Below, one piece after another: positions 25,023-33,289 of a stretch of DNA of 34,777 bases. The notes beneath the pieces were generated by a model. That model saw nothing but the letters and a program-made list of their open reading frames with translations. It was not told the origin of the DNA and searched no databases. Numbering within the stretch: position 1 is the stretch's first letter; the number at the start of each line of letters is the position of its first letter. The DNA comes from Bryobacterales bacterium (GTDB lineage Bacteria; Acidobacteriota; Terriglobia; Bryobacterales; Bryobacteraceae): positions 1 through 34,777 of the forward strand of contig JAEUQE010000074.1 in the NCBI GenBank assembly GCA_016789785.1, read 5' to 3'. The position numbers and the translations under genes were made by a program.

Positions 25023-27329
25023 ATGCGCACGTCATGCCGGATTTCATTCGTCCTGTTCCTCGCCTCGTGTGTTCCTTCGTTTGCGGCCATCGCCGATCTC
25101 TCGCAGGCTGTGATCGTGACCGGCTCAAGCAATGAGCAGGTCGCGGCGACGGTGCTTGCCGAGGAAGTGGAAAGACGCTCCGGCATCCGGCTGTCGATTC
25201 AGAATTCGATGCCACAGGGGCGCACGGCCATCGTGGTGACCACGAGGAGTGGCGCGCACACAGTGCCCGCCAACGCCGAAGGGTACCGCTTGCTCGCCGA
25301 AGAGCGTGCCGGCGTGACCACGGTTTGGGTAATCGGCGCGGACCGGAGAGGTGCGATGTTCGGCGCCGGCGCGCTGCTTCGCAAACTGCATATCGCGCGC
25401 AGCCGCGTCGCATTGCCGCTGCCAGTGAACATCGTGAGCGCTCCCGCGTATCCGATACGCGGCCATCAACTCGGTTACCGATCGACGGCGAATTCCTGGG
25501 ATGCATGGACCATCGCAGAGTTCGATCAGTACATTCGCGAACTGGCCCTCTTCGGCGCGAACAGCATCGAGAACATTCCGTTTCAGGATCCGCGAAACAA
25601 TCCGCTGATGAAGGTGGAGCGCCGCGAGATGAACCGCGCGATGTCGGCGATCTGCCGCAAGTACGGCCTCGACTATTGGGTGTGGACTCCGGCGGACTTC
25701 GATCTCAACGATGCTCCGAAACGCGCGGCGCTGTTGGCGCGCTTCGAGGAACTCTTCGCGGACAGCGTGGAATTGACAGGAATCTTCGTTCCCGGCGGCG
25801 ACCCCGGACACAATCCGCCCGAGATGCTGTGGCCGTTCCTATCCGAAGTCGCCGGCAAACTCCGCGTGCGTCACCCGAAGGCGCGCATCTGGCTTTCCCT
25901 GCAAGGCTTCAATGCACAGAAGGAAGAAGAGGTCTATCGCTACCTGGAAAGCGCGAAGCCGCAATGGCTGGGTGGCTTGGTGGCGGGGCCGTCGAGTCCA
26001 CCGGTCGCGCGCACGCGGCAGCGGCTGGGCTCGCAATACAAGCTGCGGCTGTACCCTGACATCACGCACAACAAGATCTGCCAGTTTCAGGTCCCGAACT
26101 GGGATCAGGCGTATGCATTGACGCTCGGCCGCGAAGCCATCAATCCGCGTCCGGAGGAGTACGCCCAGATCCACAACCGCTACGCCGCGCATAGCGACGG
26201 CTTCATTTCGTATTCCGACGGCGTTCACGATGACGTGAACAAGGCTGTGTGGAGCGCGCTTGCCTGGGATCCCTCACGCGCCCCGCGCGAAATCGTGATT
26301 GAGTACGCCCGCTTGTTCTTCGGCGCAGACATCGCCGAAGAAGCCGCCGACGGCATCCTCGCGCTGGAGCGCAACTGGCGTGGACCGCTGGCAACCAACG
26401 GCAGCGTGGAGGCGACGCATCGCGAATGGCAGCGTCTGGATGCGAAGGCCGCACACCTGGCAGGCAACTGGCGCTGGCAGATGTGTCTGCTGCGCGCGGT
26501 GTACGATGCCTACGTCCGCCACCGGCTTCTGTACGAGACGCGGCTTGAACGCGAAGCGAACGCGATCCTCGCAGATCAGAGCCGCGGTTCGAATCACGCA
26601 ATGGACGCCGCACTCGCAGTGCTGAACAAAGCGGTGACGAATCCCGCGAGTCCGGAATTGCGCGCGCGCATTGTCGAATTGTGCGAACGTCTTTTCCAAT
26701 CCATCGGCTTGCAGACCAGCGTCGAGAAGTATCATGCCAGCGGCACGGAACGCGGCGCGGTTCTGGATCTTGTGGACTATCCGCTGAACAATCGCTGGTG
26801 GCTGGAAGATGAGTTCCGCAAGGTTCTGACACTGACGGGTGAAACCGCGAAGCGCACGCGTCTTCAAGAAATCGCGGCCTGGGAGAATCCCCATACGGGC
26901 GGTTACTACGACGACATCGGCAATGAAGCACGATCGCCGCATGTAGACGGCGATGCGGAACAGGAACCCGATTCCTTCCGCGGCCCCGAGCCGACGTTCT
27001 GGTGGTGGGACAGTGGCAAGAGCCGCGCGCGTCTCTCCTGGCAGACCACCATGTGGCCGCGCCGCATGGTCTACGAAGGGCTCGATCCCAACGGGGACTA
27101 CGTGGTTCGCACCAGCGGTTACGGGCAGAGTCTGTTGAAGATCGATGGCGCGGGCGCAAAGCCCACCATCGACGGCAAGCAGATGGGCGAGTTCAAGGAG
27201 TTTGTGGTGGCGCCAGAGCACGTGAGGGACCGGCGGCTCGTGCTGACATGGGATATCCCACGTGATGAGGATCATCTCAATTGGCGACAGCGTTCGCGCC
27301 TGGCGGAAGTATGGCTGATCAAGAAATAG
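25023..27329 (+). CDS. Secreted glycoside-hydrolase-like protein (GH20/GH67-type N-terminal domain)
   Basis: 768 residues from the ATG at 25023, chosen because a good signal peptide follows (MRTSCRISFVLFLASCVPSFAA); the frame is open to a TTG at 24972, which would add 17 odd residues. Residues about 25-135 match the small alpha/beta domain that precedes the barrel in GH20 and GH67 enzymes ('VAATVLAEEVERRSGIRL', 'GADRRGAMFGAGALLRKL'). A TIM-barrel-like region follows (about 140-420: 'YPIRGHQLGYRS', 'GLDYWVWTPADFDL', 'GIFVPGGDPGHNPPEMLWPF', 'DGFISYSDGVHDDVN'), then a helical C-terminal region and a final beta domain. Catalytic acids cannot be fixed by eye. Its stop overlaps the downstream lyase gene by 19 bases. 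Release of a sugar acid or amino sugar from plant or microbial glycans is a guess from context. Confidence 0.7.
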   Translation: MRTSCRISFVLFLASCVPSFAAIADLSQAVIVTGSSNEQVAATVLAEEVERRSGIRLSIQNSMPQGRTAIVVTTRSGAHTVPANAEGYRLLAEERAGVTTVWVIGADRRGAMFGAGALLRKLHIARSRVALPLPVNIVSAPAYPIRGHQLGYRSTANSWDAWTIAEFDQYIRELALFGANSIENIPFQDPRNNPLMKVERREMNRAMSAICRKYGLDYWVWTPADFDLNDAPKRAALLARFEELFADSVELTGIFVPGGDPGHNPPEMLWPFLSEVAGKLRVRHPKARIWLSLQGFNAQKEEEVYRYLESAKPQWLGGLVAGPSSPPVARTRQRLGSQYKLRLYPDITHNKICQFQVPNWDQAYALTLGREAINPRPEEYAQIHNRYAAHSDGFISYSDGVHDDVNKAVWSALAWDPSRAPREIVIEYARLFFGADIAEEAADGILALERNWRGPLATNGSVEATHREWQRLDAKAAHLAGNWRWQMCLLRAVYDAYVRHRLLYETRLEREANAILADQSRGSNHAMDAALAVLNKAVTNPASPELRARIVELCERLFQSIGLQTSVEKYHASGTERGAVLDLVDYPLNNRWWLEDEFRKVLTLTGETAKRTRLQEIAAWENPHTGGYYDDIGNEARSPHVDGDAEQEPDSFRGPEPTFWWWDSGKSRARLSWQTTMWPRRMVYEGLDPNGDYVVRTSGYGQSLLKIDGAGAKPTIDGKQMGEFKEFVVAPEHVRDRRLVLTWDIPRDEDHLNWRQRSRLAEVWLIKK

Positions 27330-28243
27330 CGCACACGTTGCCACACGGTATTGTCCCGGTCCTGCAGACACCCTTCAGCGATACCGGCGTCATTGACTAT
27401 GAGAGCCTCACGCGGCTGATCGAAGATGCCATTGCCTCCGGTGCATCCGGATTCCTCGCTCCGGCGGTTGCAAGCGAGGTCGGCACGCTGTCGCTCAGCG
27501 AACGTTCGGATCTGGTGCCATTCGTGGTTCGCCAGTCCAAAGGAAGATTGCCGTTGATCGCCGGATGCTCGGCATCCACAGCGGATCAGTGTGCGGAGTA
27601 CTCCGCGATCGCGGACAAAGCAGGCGCACAGGCGATCCTGATCTCGCCACCCGATTCGCTGCGCGCGCAAGCTTCGGATCTCATCGAGTTCTTCCGCATC
27701 GCGACTGCCAAAACAAATCTGCCTCTGATTGTTCAGGATCTGGATTGGAACGGCGAAGGGCTGGCGATCGACACCATCGAACGTCTGCGGGAAGCGATCC
27801 CGCAATTCCAGGGCATCAAGATTGAGACCGTGCCTGCGGGGCCGAAGTACACGGCGGTTCGCCATGCGACCGAAGGACGCTTCCACATCTCGGGCGGATG
27901 GGCGATCGGCCAGATGATTGAGGCAATGGACCGTGGCGTGGACGCGCTGATTCCGGAAGCTTCCATGGTGCGCGTTTATCACGAGATCTGGCGCCGCTAT
28001 CACTCGGGCGATCGCGCAAGCGCCACCGCGCTCTTCCGCAGGCTGCTGCCGGTGCTTGCATTCACCAATCAGGAGATCCGGCTGTCGATTGCATTTTTCA
28101 AACGGCTGCTGGTGCGCCGCGGCATTTTCACATCCGCCGCAATGAGGGTGCCGGGCTTTGCCTGGGACGAACACGGGTTGCGAACGGCTGACGAATTGAT
28201 CGAGCACTACCTCGAAATCGAGGCCAGCACATCCACCTGTTAA
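27311..28243 (+). CDS. Dihydrodipicolinate synthase/N-acetylneuraminate lyase (DapA) superfamily protein
   Basis: 310 residues, normal for this TIM-barrel aldolase/dehydratase superfamily. 'GIVPVLQTPFSDTGVIDYES' near the start and the closing helices are typical. The Schiff-base lysine is K170 in 'FQGIKIETV'. The Tyr that relays protons in DapA and NanA ('YN-P' after the fifth strand) is absent: the aligned stretch reads P-L-I-V-Q142-D-L-D-W. That argues against true dihydrodipicolinate synthase and for a divergent lyase or dehydratase acting on a keto-acid sugar. The ATG at 27311 lies inside the end of the hydrolase-like gene, so the two are co-translated. Working together on a sugar or sugar acid is inferred. 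Confidence 0.85.
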   Translation: MADQEIAHTLPHGIVPVLQTPFSDTGVIDYESLTRLIEDAIASGASGFLAPAVASEVGTLSLSERSDLVPFVVRQSKGRLPLIAGCSASTADQCAEYSAIADKAGAQAILISPPDSLRAQASDLIEFFRIATAKTNLPLIVQDLDWNGEGLAIDTIERLREAIPQFQGIKIETVPAGPKYTAVRHATEGRFHISGGWAIGQMIEAMDRGVDALIPEASMVRVYHEIWRRYHSGDRASATALFRRLLPVLAFTNQEIRLSIAFFKRLLVRRGIFTSAAMRVPGFAWDEHGLRTADELIEHYLEIEASTSTC

Positions 28244-28366
28244 AGCCTTTCACTTCCAGGTCCGCTGAGCGATCATTCGAACCCGCCCACAGCAAAACGT
28301 CCGCCACTGGTGAAACACGTCTCAGGTTCATGCGGCTCCACACCTATTCTGAGAAATTGCATAACC

Positions 28367-28536
28367 ATGCGGAATCAGCTTCCCGTCACCGTGCTCTCCG
28401 GATTTCTCGGAGCCGGAAAAACCACTCTCCTCAATCACGTCCTGAACAACCGCGAAGGCCTGCGCGTCGCCGTTGGGTGGAGTTCGAAGATCCGTTCGGC
28501 CAATGGGAAGCGCCGGTGGAGGAGCAGACGGCTTAG
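28367..28536 (+). pseudogene. CobW/G3E-family GTPase (metallochaperone) remnant with internal deletion
   Basis: From the ATG at 28367 the first 36 codons are a perfect CobW N-terminus, with Walker A in '[15 protein letters not shown]'. At about 28474 the sequence jumps, one frame over, to '[12 protein letters not shown]', the C-terminal signature of the same family, ending at the TAG at 28534-28536. The middle (normally about 300 codons, with the CxCC metal motif and GTPase motifs) is missing. Read through in the first frame, the P-loop piece runs into btaA, but the intervening stretch looks like noise, so no real fusion is likely. CobW-type proteins of the ZigA/ZagA sort supply zinc under scarcity and are often controlled by Zur, which fits the zinc genes to the right. 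Confidence 0.8.
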
Positions 28537-28575
28537 ACGTTTTTCCTTCTCTGGCGCAACAAATCCTCGCCCTGT

Positions 28576-28581
28576 CATAAT
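28576..28581 (+). promoter_or_regulatory. Possible -10 box for btaA
   Basis: CATAAT, five of six matches to the consensus, lies 34 bases before the btaA ATG, in the short space after the CobW remnant. A -35 element is not convincing. Confidence 0.3.
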
Positions 28582-28615
28582 CCTGGAACAGAGCGCTGGT
28601 AGGCTTACAGCTTAT

Positions 28616-29794
28616 ATGAGCCTCCGCCGGTTGTTCGCCCACGCCAAGGGAAAGGCCCAGGACGCATTCTTTCGACGCGTTCACTCGAGCACACTCATCT
28701 ACAACACCTGCTGGGAGGATCCGCGGCTGGACCGCCAGATGCTTGCTTTGCAGCCCGACAGCCGTGTGGTGATGATCACCAGCGCTGGTTGCAACGCCTT
28801 GGACTATCTCCTTGACGATCCGGCCGAGATCCATGCGGTGGACATGAATCCGCGCCAGAACGCGCTGCTGCAACTGAAGATGGCGATCATCGAACACGGT
28901 GACTACGCCGAGTTGCGGCAGGTGTTCGGGGAGGGCAGGCATGCACGCTTCCGGCAGTTGCTTCACCAGCTTTCGCATCGCATGAGCCGCGATGCCTTCG
29001 GCTACTGGCAGAAGAAGCACGGATACTTCCAGGCCACTCGCTGGAAGCAATCCTTCTATCACCGGGGCGCCGCCGGACAAATGGCGTGGATGGTCCTGCA
29101 GAGTCTGGCACGAACGAATCCGCAGGTGATGCGCTTCGCACACTCCCTCATGGATGCAACCGATTTGCACGAGCAACGGTGCATCTACGATCGGATGAAG
29201 CCAGTGCTGTGGAACGCGTTTCGCTCCTGGCTGGTGAGCCAGCCCGTCACCATGGCGATGCTCGGCGTGCCGCGGCCGCAGATCCGTCTGATGGAGGATC
29301 AGTATCCGGGCGGGATCGCCGGATATGTGCAGCACAAGATGGAGCACGTGCTCACAAAGCTCCCCATGCGCGACAACTACTTCTGGCGCGTCTACATCAC
29401 CGGCCGGTACACATCGCAGTGCTGCCCGAATTATCTGCGTCCGGAGAATCAGGAGGCGCTACGCGTGAGAGCCCGCCGCATCCACACTCACAGCACAACC
29501 ATCGCACAGTTCCTGCGTGACAATCCCGGTGCCTATACGCACTTCATTCTTCTTGATCATCAGGATTGGCTGGCATCGCACAACACCGAAGGACTGCACG
29601 ACGAATGGGCGCTCCTGCTCAAGAACAGCAGACCCGGCACCCGTATTCTGATGCGCTCGGCCGCCCAACGCATCGCATTCCTTCCAGCGTTCGCCACCGC
29701 AAGACTGAAGCTGTTTCCGGAAGTCACTGATCGCTTGCACACGCAGGACCGAGTCGGCACCTATGGGTGCACGTTGCTCGCGGAGGTGCAGTGA
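28616..29794 (+). CDS. btaA: S-adenosylmethionine:diacylglycerol 3-amino-3-carboxypropyl transferase (DUF3419)
   Basis: 392 residues from the ATG at 28616 ([12 protein letters not shown]); the frame upstream belongs to the CobW remnant. The family signature '[17 protein letters not shown]' (about 27-43) is followed by a SAM-site-like '[29 protein letters not shown]'-type stretch (about 54-82), both hallmarks of BtaA/DUF3419. In Rhodobacter, BtaA moves the aminocarboxypropyl group of SAM onto diacylglycerol, the first step of the betaine lipid DGTS. The next gene starts inside this one (GTGA overlap) and encodes the matching N-methyltransferase, which makes the assignment much stronger. The enzyme works at the inner membrane face. 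Betaine lipids usually replace phospholipids when phosphate is short; no Pho box was recognised here. Confidence 0.88.
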   Translation: MSLRRLFAHAKGKAQDAFFRRVHSSTLIYNTCWEDPRLDRQMLALQPDSRVVMITSAGCNALDYLLDDPAEIHAVDMNPRQNALLQLKMAIIEHGDYAELRQVFGEGRHARFRQLLHQLSHRMSRDAFGYWQKKHGYFQATRWKQSFYHRGAAGQMAWMVLQSLARTNPQVMRFAHSLMDATDLHEQRCIYDRMKPVLWNAFRSWLVSQPVTMAMLGVPRPQIRLMEDQYPGGIAGYVQHKMEHVLTKLPMRDNYFWRVYITGRYTSQCCPNYLRPENQEALRVRARRIHTHSTTIAQFLRDNPGAYTHFILLDHQDWLASHNTEGLHDEWALLLKNSRPGTRILMRSAAQRIAFLPAFATARLKLFPEVTDRLHTQDRVGTYGCTLLAEVQ

Positions 29795-30411
29795 GCATCT
29801 ACGGTCCCAGAGCCACGGTGAGCGACTACTACCGCTGGCATGCGCCAATCTACGATTGGACGCGCTGGGCCTTTCTGTTCGGAAGAGCCGAGTTGATTCG
29901 AGTGGCGGCGCAGCGCAGTGAACCGCGCCGGATCCTGGAGATCGGATGCGGCACGGGCGCGAATCTGGTGCGTCTGGCACGCACGTTTCCCGATGCGGAG
30001 ATCGAGGGCATCGACCTCTCCGCCGACATGCTGACCGTCGCGCGGCGCAAAACTGCGCCTTACGCGGGACGTGTGACACTCCACCATGTTGCCTACGATT
30101 TGCAGTTCGTTTGCAGATCGCCGTATGACTTGATTGTGCTCTCCTACTGCCTCTCGATGATCCACCACGGCCGGCAGGGCGTGCTTGCAAAGGCTAGGGC
30201 GGATCTGAGCGGCCACGGAGTGCTCGCCGTCGCCGACTTCCATCACAGCCCTTACGCATGGTTTCGTGACTGGATGAAGCTGAATCACGTATGCATGGAC
30301 GGGCAGTTGCCAGGCGCGCTGCGGAGCTGCGGACTGCGTGTGGAGACCACCAGGATTCGTCCGGCCTATGGCGGCCTGTGGCAATGGATCCTGTGTCTCG
30401 CCTCGCGCTGA
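29791..30411 (+). CDS. btaB: Betaine-lipid N-methyltransferase (class I SAM-dependent)
   Basis: 206 residues from the GTG at 29791, which overlaps the btaA stop (GTGA) and has CGGAGG four bases upstream; a GTG at 29767 is possible but less likely. '[20 protein letters not shown]' (about 13-32) is the typical BtaB/phosphatidylethanolamine-methyltransferase-like opening. The SAM fold shows motif I '[12 protein letters not shown]' (about 49-60), the acidic '[11 protein letters not shown]', and '[13 protein letters not shown]'. In the known pathway BtaB adds three methyl groups to diacylglyceryl-homoserine to give DGTS. Placed directly after btaA as in Rhodobacter and Sinorhizobium. Confidence 0.87.
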   Translation: MSIYGPRATVSDYYRWHAPIYDWTRWAFLFGRAELIRVAAQRSEPRRILEIGCGTGANLVRLARTFPDAEIEGIDLSADMLTVARRKTAPYAGRVTLHHVAYDLQFVCRSPYDLIVLSYCLSMIHHGRQGVLAKARADLSGHGVLAVADFHHSPYAWFRDWMKLNHVCMDGQLPGALRSCGLRVETTRIRPAYGGLWQWILCLASR

Positions 30412-30488
30412 AATTCGCACACGAATGGGGCTGAGCAACCGGTGCCAGCCCTGCCTGCTGTAACCTGTCGGCAAAGGACGGTACGATT

Positions 30489-30908
30489 TTGTTCAGCCGC
30501 AATACGCGCCAACGTAGCGCGATCCAGGAGACCTTTCGTCAGAACGACAGACCGCTGCGGCCCGAGGAAGTGCTCATCCATTCGCAGCAGACGGTGGAAG
30601 GGATCGGCATCACCACCGTGTACCGGACCATCCGCACACTGGTGGACGAAGGCTGGCTGGTGGAGGTGCACCTGACAGGAGAAGCGGCGCGCTTTGAGCT
30701 TGCAGGCAAGGAACACCACCATCACTTTCGCTGCAATCAGTGCGAACGCGTGTTCGAGTTAGCCGGATGCGAGAGCGATTTCCGGCGGCTCGCTCCCAAA
30801 GGCTTTCAAGTGACTCAACACGATCTCACGCTGTTTGGACTCTGTGCCGAGTGTGGAACGCCCGCACGCGCGGTCGTTTCGCGAATGCGTCAACGCCCGG
30901 CTCAGTAA
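30489..30908 (+). CDS. Fur-family metalloregulator, probably Zur-like
   Basis: 139 residues from a TTG at 30489. The N-terminal winged helix includes 'RPLRPEEVLIHSQQTVEGIGITTVYRTIRTLVDEGWL' (about 21-57, shown as one region), with the recognition helix in 'ITTVYRTI'. The C-terminal dimer domain carries metal ligands: 'GKEHHHHFRCNQCERVFEL' (about 73-91) and a second Cys pair in 'CAECG'. The two CxxC pairs form the structural zinc site of the family; the four-His run would be part of the sensing site. Fur, Zur and PerR cannot be told apart by this alone. The adjacent DUF2796/DUF3299 transporter operon and a CobW remnant favour zinc sensing. It is probably a repressor of the genes on either side, although no clear operator palindrome was found. 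Confidence 0.85.
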   Translation: MFSRNTRQRSAIQETFRQNDRPLRPEEVLIHSQQTVEGIGITTVYRTIRTLVDEGWLVEVHLTGEAARFELAGKEHHHHFRCNQCERVFELAGCESDFRRLAPKGFQVTQHDLTLFGLCAECGTPARAVVSRMRQRPAQ

Positions 30909-31081
30909 GGACTCGGCGCGACGGCCTGTCGGTCCCATCCATATCGTCGTTGCTCATGGCCAAGGCTCGAGTCCACTCACCGGCGCACGCCGCCCGCTGA
31001 ACGTGGGAACGCTCCCAATCGCCAGACTCATGTCGCGACTTCCGCAAACTGGCAGCAAAATCGAAGAGTGAGGCCAATCTT

Positions 31082-31582
31082 GTGAGAGCATCGCACGCCG
31101 TAATCTTACTGGTGATGTTTGCCGCCTTGGCCTACGTGATGAATCGCGAAGTGCACGCCGGACGCGTGGCTCGCCTGCGGGTCCAGCATGCTTCCGAGTC
31201 CAACTCTTCGTCTGAGGCCCGCCGTGTCGACTGGAAATTGCTGCGCACACTCGATATTCGAACCAACACGCCGGCGCCGGAGTTGCGCTCGCTCGAATCG
31301 CGTCCCGTCGCCATCCCCGGATTCATTGTTCCTCTCGAAGACAACGCGGATCACATCTCGGAGTTTCTCCTCGTCCCTTACTTCGGCGCATGCGTCCACA
31401 CGCCTCCGCCGCCGCCCAATCAGATGGTGTACGTCCGCATGAAAGATAGCCGGCGCATCCAACCAGGCTGGGGCGATCCGGTCTGGGTGCACGGCGAGTT
31501 GAAGATCGCACTACAAAACAGCCCGTTCGGCAAGACCGGCTACCAGCTCTCCGGCGTCCACGTAGAGGCCTACCGGGAATGA
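31082..31582 (+). CDS. DUF3299 family exported protein, copy 1
   Basis: 166 residues from a GTG at 31082, with an N-terminal membrane segment (residues 4-22, AVILLVMFAALAYVMN) acting as signal or anchor. The mature domain starts 'VDWKLLRTLDIRTN' and has the family core 'IPGFIVPLED' and 'EFLLVPYFGACVHTPPPPPN', with one Cys and one His beside a five-proline run. DUF3299 proteins occur in zinc-regulated operons with DUF2796 proteins and an ABC transporter (for example P. aeruginosa PA4063-PA4066), where they are presumed periplasmic metal binders. Its stop overlaps the frame of the next paralogue by four bases. A 173-base gap separates it from the regulator gene, so it may have its own promoter there. 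Confidence 0.85.
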   Translation: MRASHAVILLVMFAALAYVMNREVHAGRVARLRVQHASESNSSSEARRVDWKLLRTLDIRTNTPAPELRSLESRPVAIPGFIVPLEDNADHISEFLLVPYFGACVHTPPPPPNQMVYVRMKDSRRIQPGWGDPVWVHGELKIALQNSPFGKTGYQLSGVHVEAYRE

Positions 31583-31629
31583 GTCTCCCCGGCAAACAGG
31601 TTAGACTGAAATCTTCCACTGGGGAACCC

Positions 31630-32073
31630 ATGATCACACACACGCGCATGCTCCCACTCGCCTTGTTGGCTCTCTCGGCCGGACTGATTGTGGGGGCCAC
31701 ACCGCCCGCGATCAAGCTCGATTGGAAGACCCTTCGCGGCTTGAACTACCGGACGGGCGAGCAGACTCCGGAACTCAAGAAGGCTCACAATCAAGTGGCC
31801 AAGGTGCCCGGCTTCATGATCCCGCTGGATGACGACGCCGAAGAGGTCACGGAGTTTCTGCTGGTGCCGTATGTTGGCGCCTGCGTGCACACGCCACCAC
31901 CGCCGCCAAACCAGATCGTCCAGGTGAAGATGGAGAACAATCGCAAAACCAAGCTGAGTTTCTGGGATCCCGTGTGGGTGCAAGGCAAGTTCGAGGTCGT
32001 GACGGTGAAGAGCCCGTATGGAGACGTCTCCTTCAGGATGACTGCCAATCTCATTGAGCCCTACAAGGATTGA
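31630..32073 (+). CDS. DUF3299 family exported protein, copy 2
   Basis: 147 residues from the ATG at 31630, preceded by GGGGAA and followed by a clear signal peptide (MITHTRMLPLALLALSAGLIVGA). The frame also offers an ATG at 31579 overlapping the previous stop (ATGA); that start adds 17 residues before the signal and seems less likely. The mature part, 'IKLDWKTLRGLNYRTGE', 'VPGFMIPLDDD' and 'GACVHTPPPPPNQ', closely parallels copy 1, so the two arose by duplication. The role is periplasmic and probably zinc binding or delivery to the ABC transporter encoded downstream. It lacks copy 1's retained anchor, so it is likely to be soluble after cleavage. Confidence 0.85.
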   Translation: MITHTRMLPLALLALSAGLIVGATPPAIKLDWKTLRGLNYRTGEQTPELKKAHNQVAKVPGFMIPLDDDAEEVTEFLLVPYVGACVHTPPPPPNQIVQVKMENNRKTKLSFWDPVWVQGKFEVVTVKSPYGDVSFRMTANLIEPYKD

Positions 32074-32078
32074 GCGAT

Positions 32079-32603
32079 ATGAACCGCCTTCGCATGCTTG
32101 TCCTCCTACTGGCGCTGCCAATCGCGTTTAATGGACAAGCTAGAAAGAAGCAGAAGGCGCAGAAAGCGCATGATCACGGCGCCGCATCCATCAACATCGT
32201 CGTCGACGGCAAGACCATCGCGATCGAGTTTGAGGCGCCCGCCGAGGGGATCATCGGATTCGAACATGCCGCCAGAACACCGGCGCAGAAGAAACAGCAG
32301 CAGGCAGGTCTCGACACGCTGCGGCGGCGCATCGGTGAGATCGTGCGGTTCGGCCCGGCGGCAGGCTGCACCATCACGCCGCGAAAGGTGGACGTGATCC
32401 AGGAGCAAGGCGAAAGTCATTCCGAAGTGAAGGCTGATTTCGTCGCCACCTGCAGCGGAACGCTGGCCGGAGCCCCGATCCACTTCGGTTTGACGCAGGT
32501 CTTCCCGAAGATGCATGATTTACGTGTGCAGCTTCTGAACGGAACTCAACAGGACGGGATCACAGTTGAGCATGACCGGGGAAGCCTCACCCTCGCCAAA
32601 TGA
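32079..32603 (+). CDS. DUF2796 (ZrgA-like) periplasmic zinc-uptake protein
   Basis: 174 residues from the ATG at 32079, five bases after the previous stop; a TTG at 32070 is an alternative. A signal peptide (MNRLRMLVLLLALPIAFNGQA) precedes a Lys-rich stretch and then the family hallmark 'AHDHGAASINIVVDGKTIAIEFEAPAEGIIGFEH', given here as the region about 32-65, with HDH and a later EH as likely metal ligands. ZrgA is the named member in Vibrio cholerae zinc-regulated zrgABCDE, and PA4063 in Pseudomonas is related. It probably captures zinc in the periplasm for the ABC permease. It overlaps the ATPase gene by four bases (ATGA). Confidence 0.85.
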   Translation: MNRLRMLVLLLALPIAFNGQARKKQKAQKAHDHGAASINIVVDGKTIAIEFEAPAEGIIGFEHAARTPAQKKQQQAGLDTLRRRIGEIVRFGPAAGCTITPRKVDVIQEQGESHSEVKADFVATCSGTLAGAPIHFGLTQVFPKMHDLRVQLLNGTQQDGITVEHDRGSLTLAK

Positions 32604-33289
32604 ACGCGACTGAGAGCGCCATCCAACTGGAAGACGTCCGCTTCTCCTATGGCAAAGGCCGCGACGTTCTGCGCATCCGCGAGTTCGAAACAAAACGCGG
32701 TGAACATGTTTTCGTCTTTGGGCCCTCAGGCAGCGGCAAGACCACGCTCCTCGGCTTGCTCGCCGGCGTGCTGCGCGCCTCTTCCGGAGCCGTGCGCGTG
32801 TTGGGCCAGGATCTCACCACCATGTCGCCCCCCCAGCGCGACTCGTTTCGCGCCTCGCACATCGGCTACATCTTCCAACTGTTCAATCTCATTCCCTATC
32901 TGAACGTTCGCGACAACATCACGCTGCCATGCAAACTCAGCCGCGAACGGATCCGCCGCGTGAAAGACGCTTCGCTCAACGTCTCAGTCAAGCGCATCGC
33001 CGAGCACCTCGGCATTGCACAACTGCTCAACGAGAGCGTCACCAATCTGAGCGTCGGCCAGCAGCAGCGCGTGGCCGCTGCACGGTCACTCATCGGCACG
33101 CCCGAATTGGTGATCGCCGACGAACCAACATCCTCGCTCGATTATGATCATCGCGAGAAGTTCGTGGAGTTGCTGTTTCAGGAATGCCGTGACTCCGGCT
33201 CCACGCTGATCTTCGTCAGCCACGACCGTACGTTGATGCCGTTGTTTCACCGCTGTGTTTCGCTCTCCGAGATCAATGAGGCAGATTGA
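32600..33289 (+). CDS. ABC transporter ATP-binding protein (LolD/MacB type) of the zinc locus
   Basis: 229 residues with Walker A 'GPSGSGKT' (41-48), Q-loop 'FQLFNLIP' (92-99), signature 'LSVGQQQR' (150-157), Walker B 'LVIADEP' (170-176) and the switch His in 'FVSHD'. The length and the 'GYIFQLFNLIPYLNV' stretch are typical of the LolD/MacB/FtsE group, which pairs with FtsX-like permeases such as the one encoded next. The start overlaps the DUF2796 stop (ATGA), and its stop overlaps the permease start (TGATG), so translation is coupled. In Pseudomonas and Vibrio the same trio forms a zinc-responsive transporter. Whether it moves zinc itself or works as a mechanotransmission device is open. 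Confidence 0.92.
   Translation: MNATESAIQLEDVRFSYGKGRDVLRIREFETKRGEHVFVFGPSGSGKTTLLGLLAGVLRASSGAVRVLGQDLTTMSPPQRDSFRASHIGYIFQLFNLIPYLNVRDNITLPCKLSRERIRRVKDASLNVSVKRIAEHLGIAQLLNESVTNLSVGQQQRVAAARSLIGTPELVIADEPTSSLDYDHREKFVELLFQECRDSGSTLIFVSHDRTLMPLFHRCVSLSEINEAD

Noticed and set aside
28244..28366. Zur-box-like operator before the CobW remnant
   Set aside because: The only AT-rich part, near 28350-28366 (GAGAAATTGCATAACC), is not a convincing palindrome, and no TGTTATA-type half-sites were found here or near 30909-31081.
28310..29794. A single 494-residue fusion of a CobW P-loop with BtaA
   Set aside because: The P-loop part lacks the rest of the GTPase, the linking stretch (about 28475-28615) resembles no domain, and a proper BtaA start exists at 28616 with a possible promoter. 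A pseudogene followed by btaA explains it better.
30835..31071. Small rightward open frame after the Fur-family gene
   Set aside because: Most of it overlaps the regulator gene in another frame, the unique tail has no recognisable features, and there is no ribosome site. I leave 30909-31081 as non-coding, probably the promoter region of the zinc operon.
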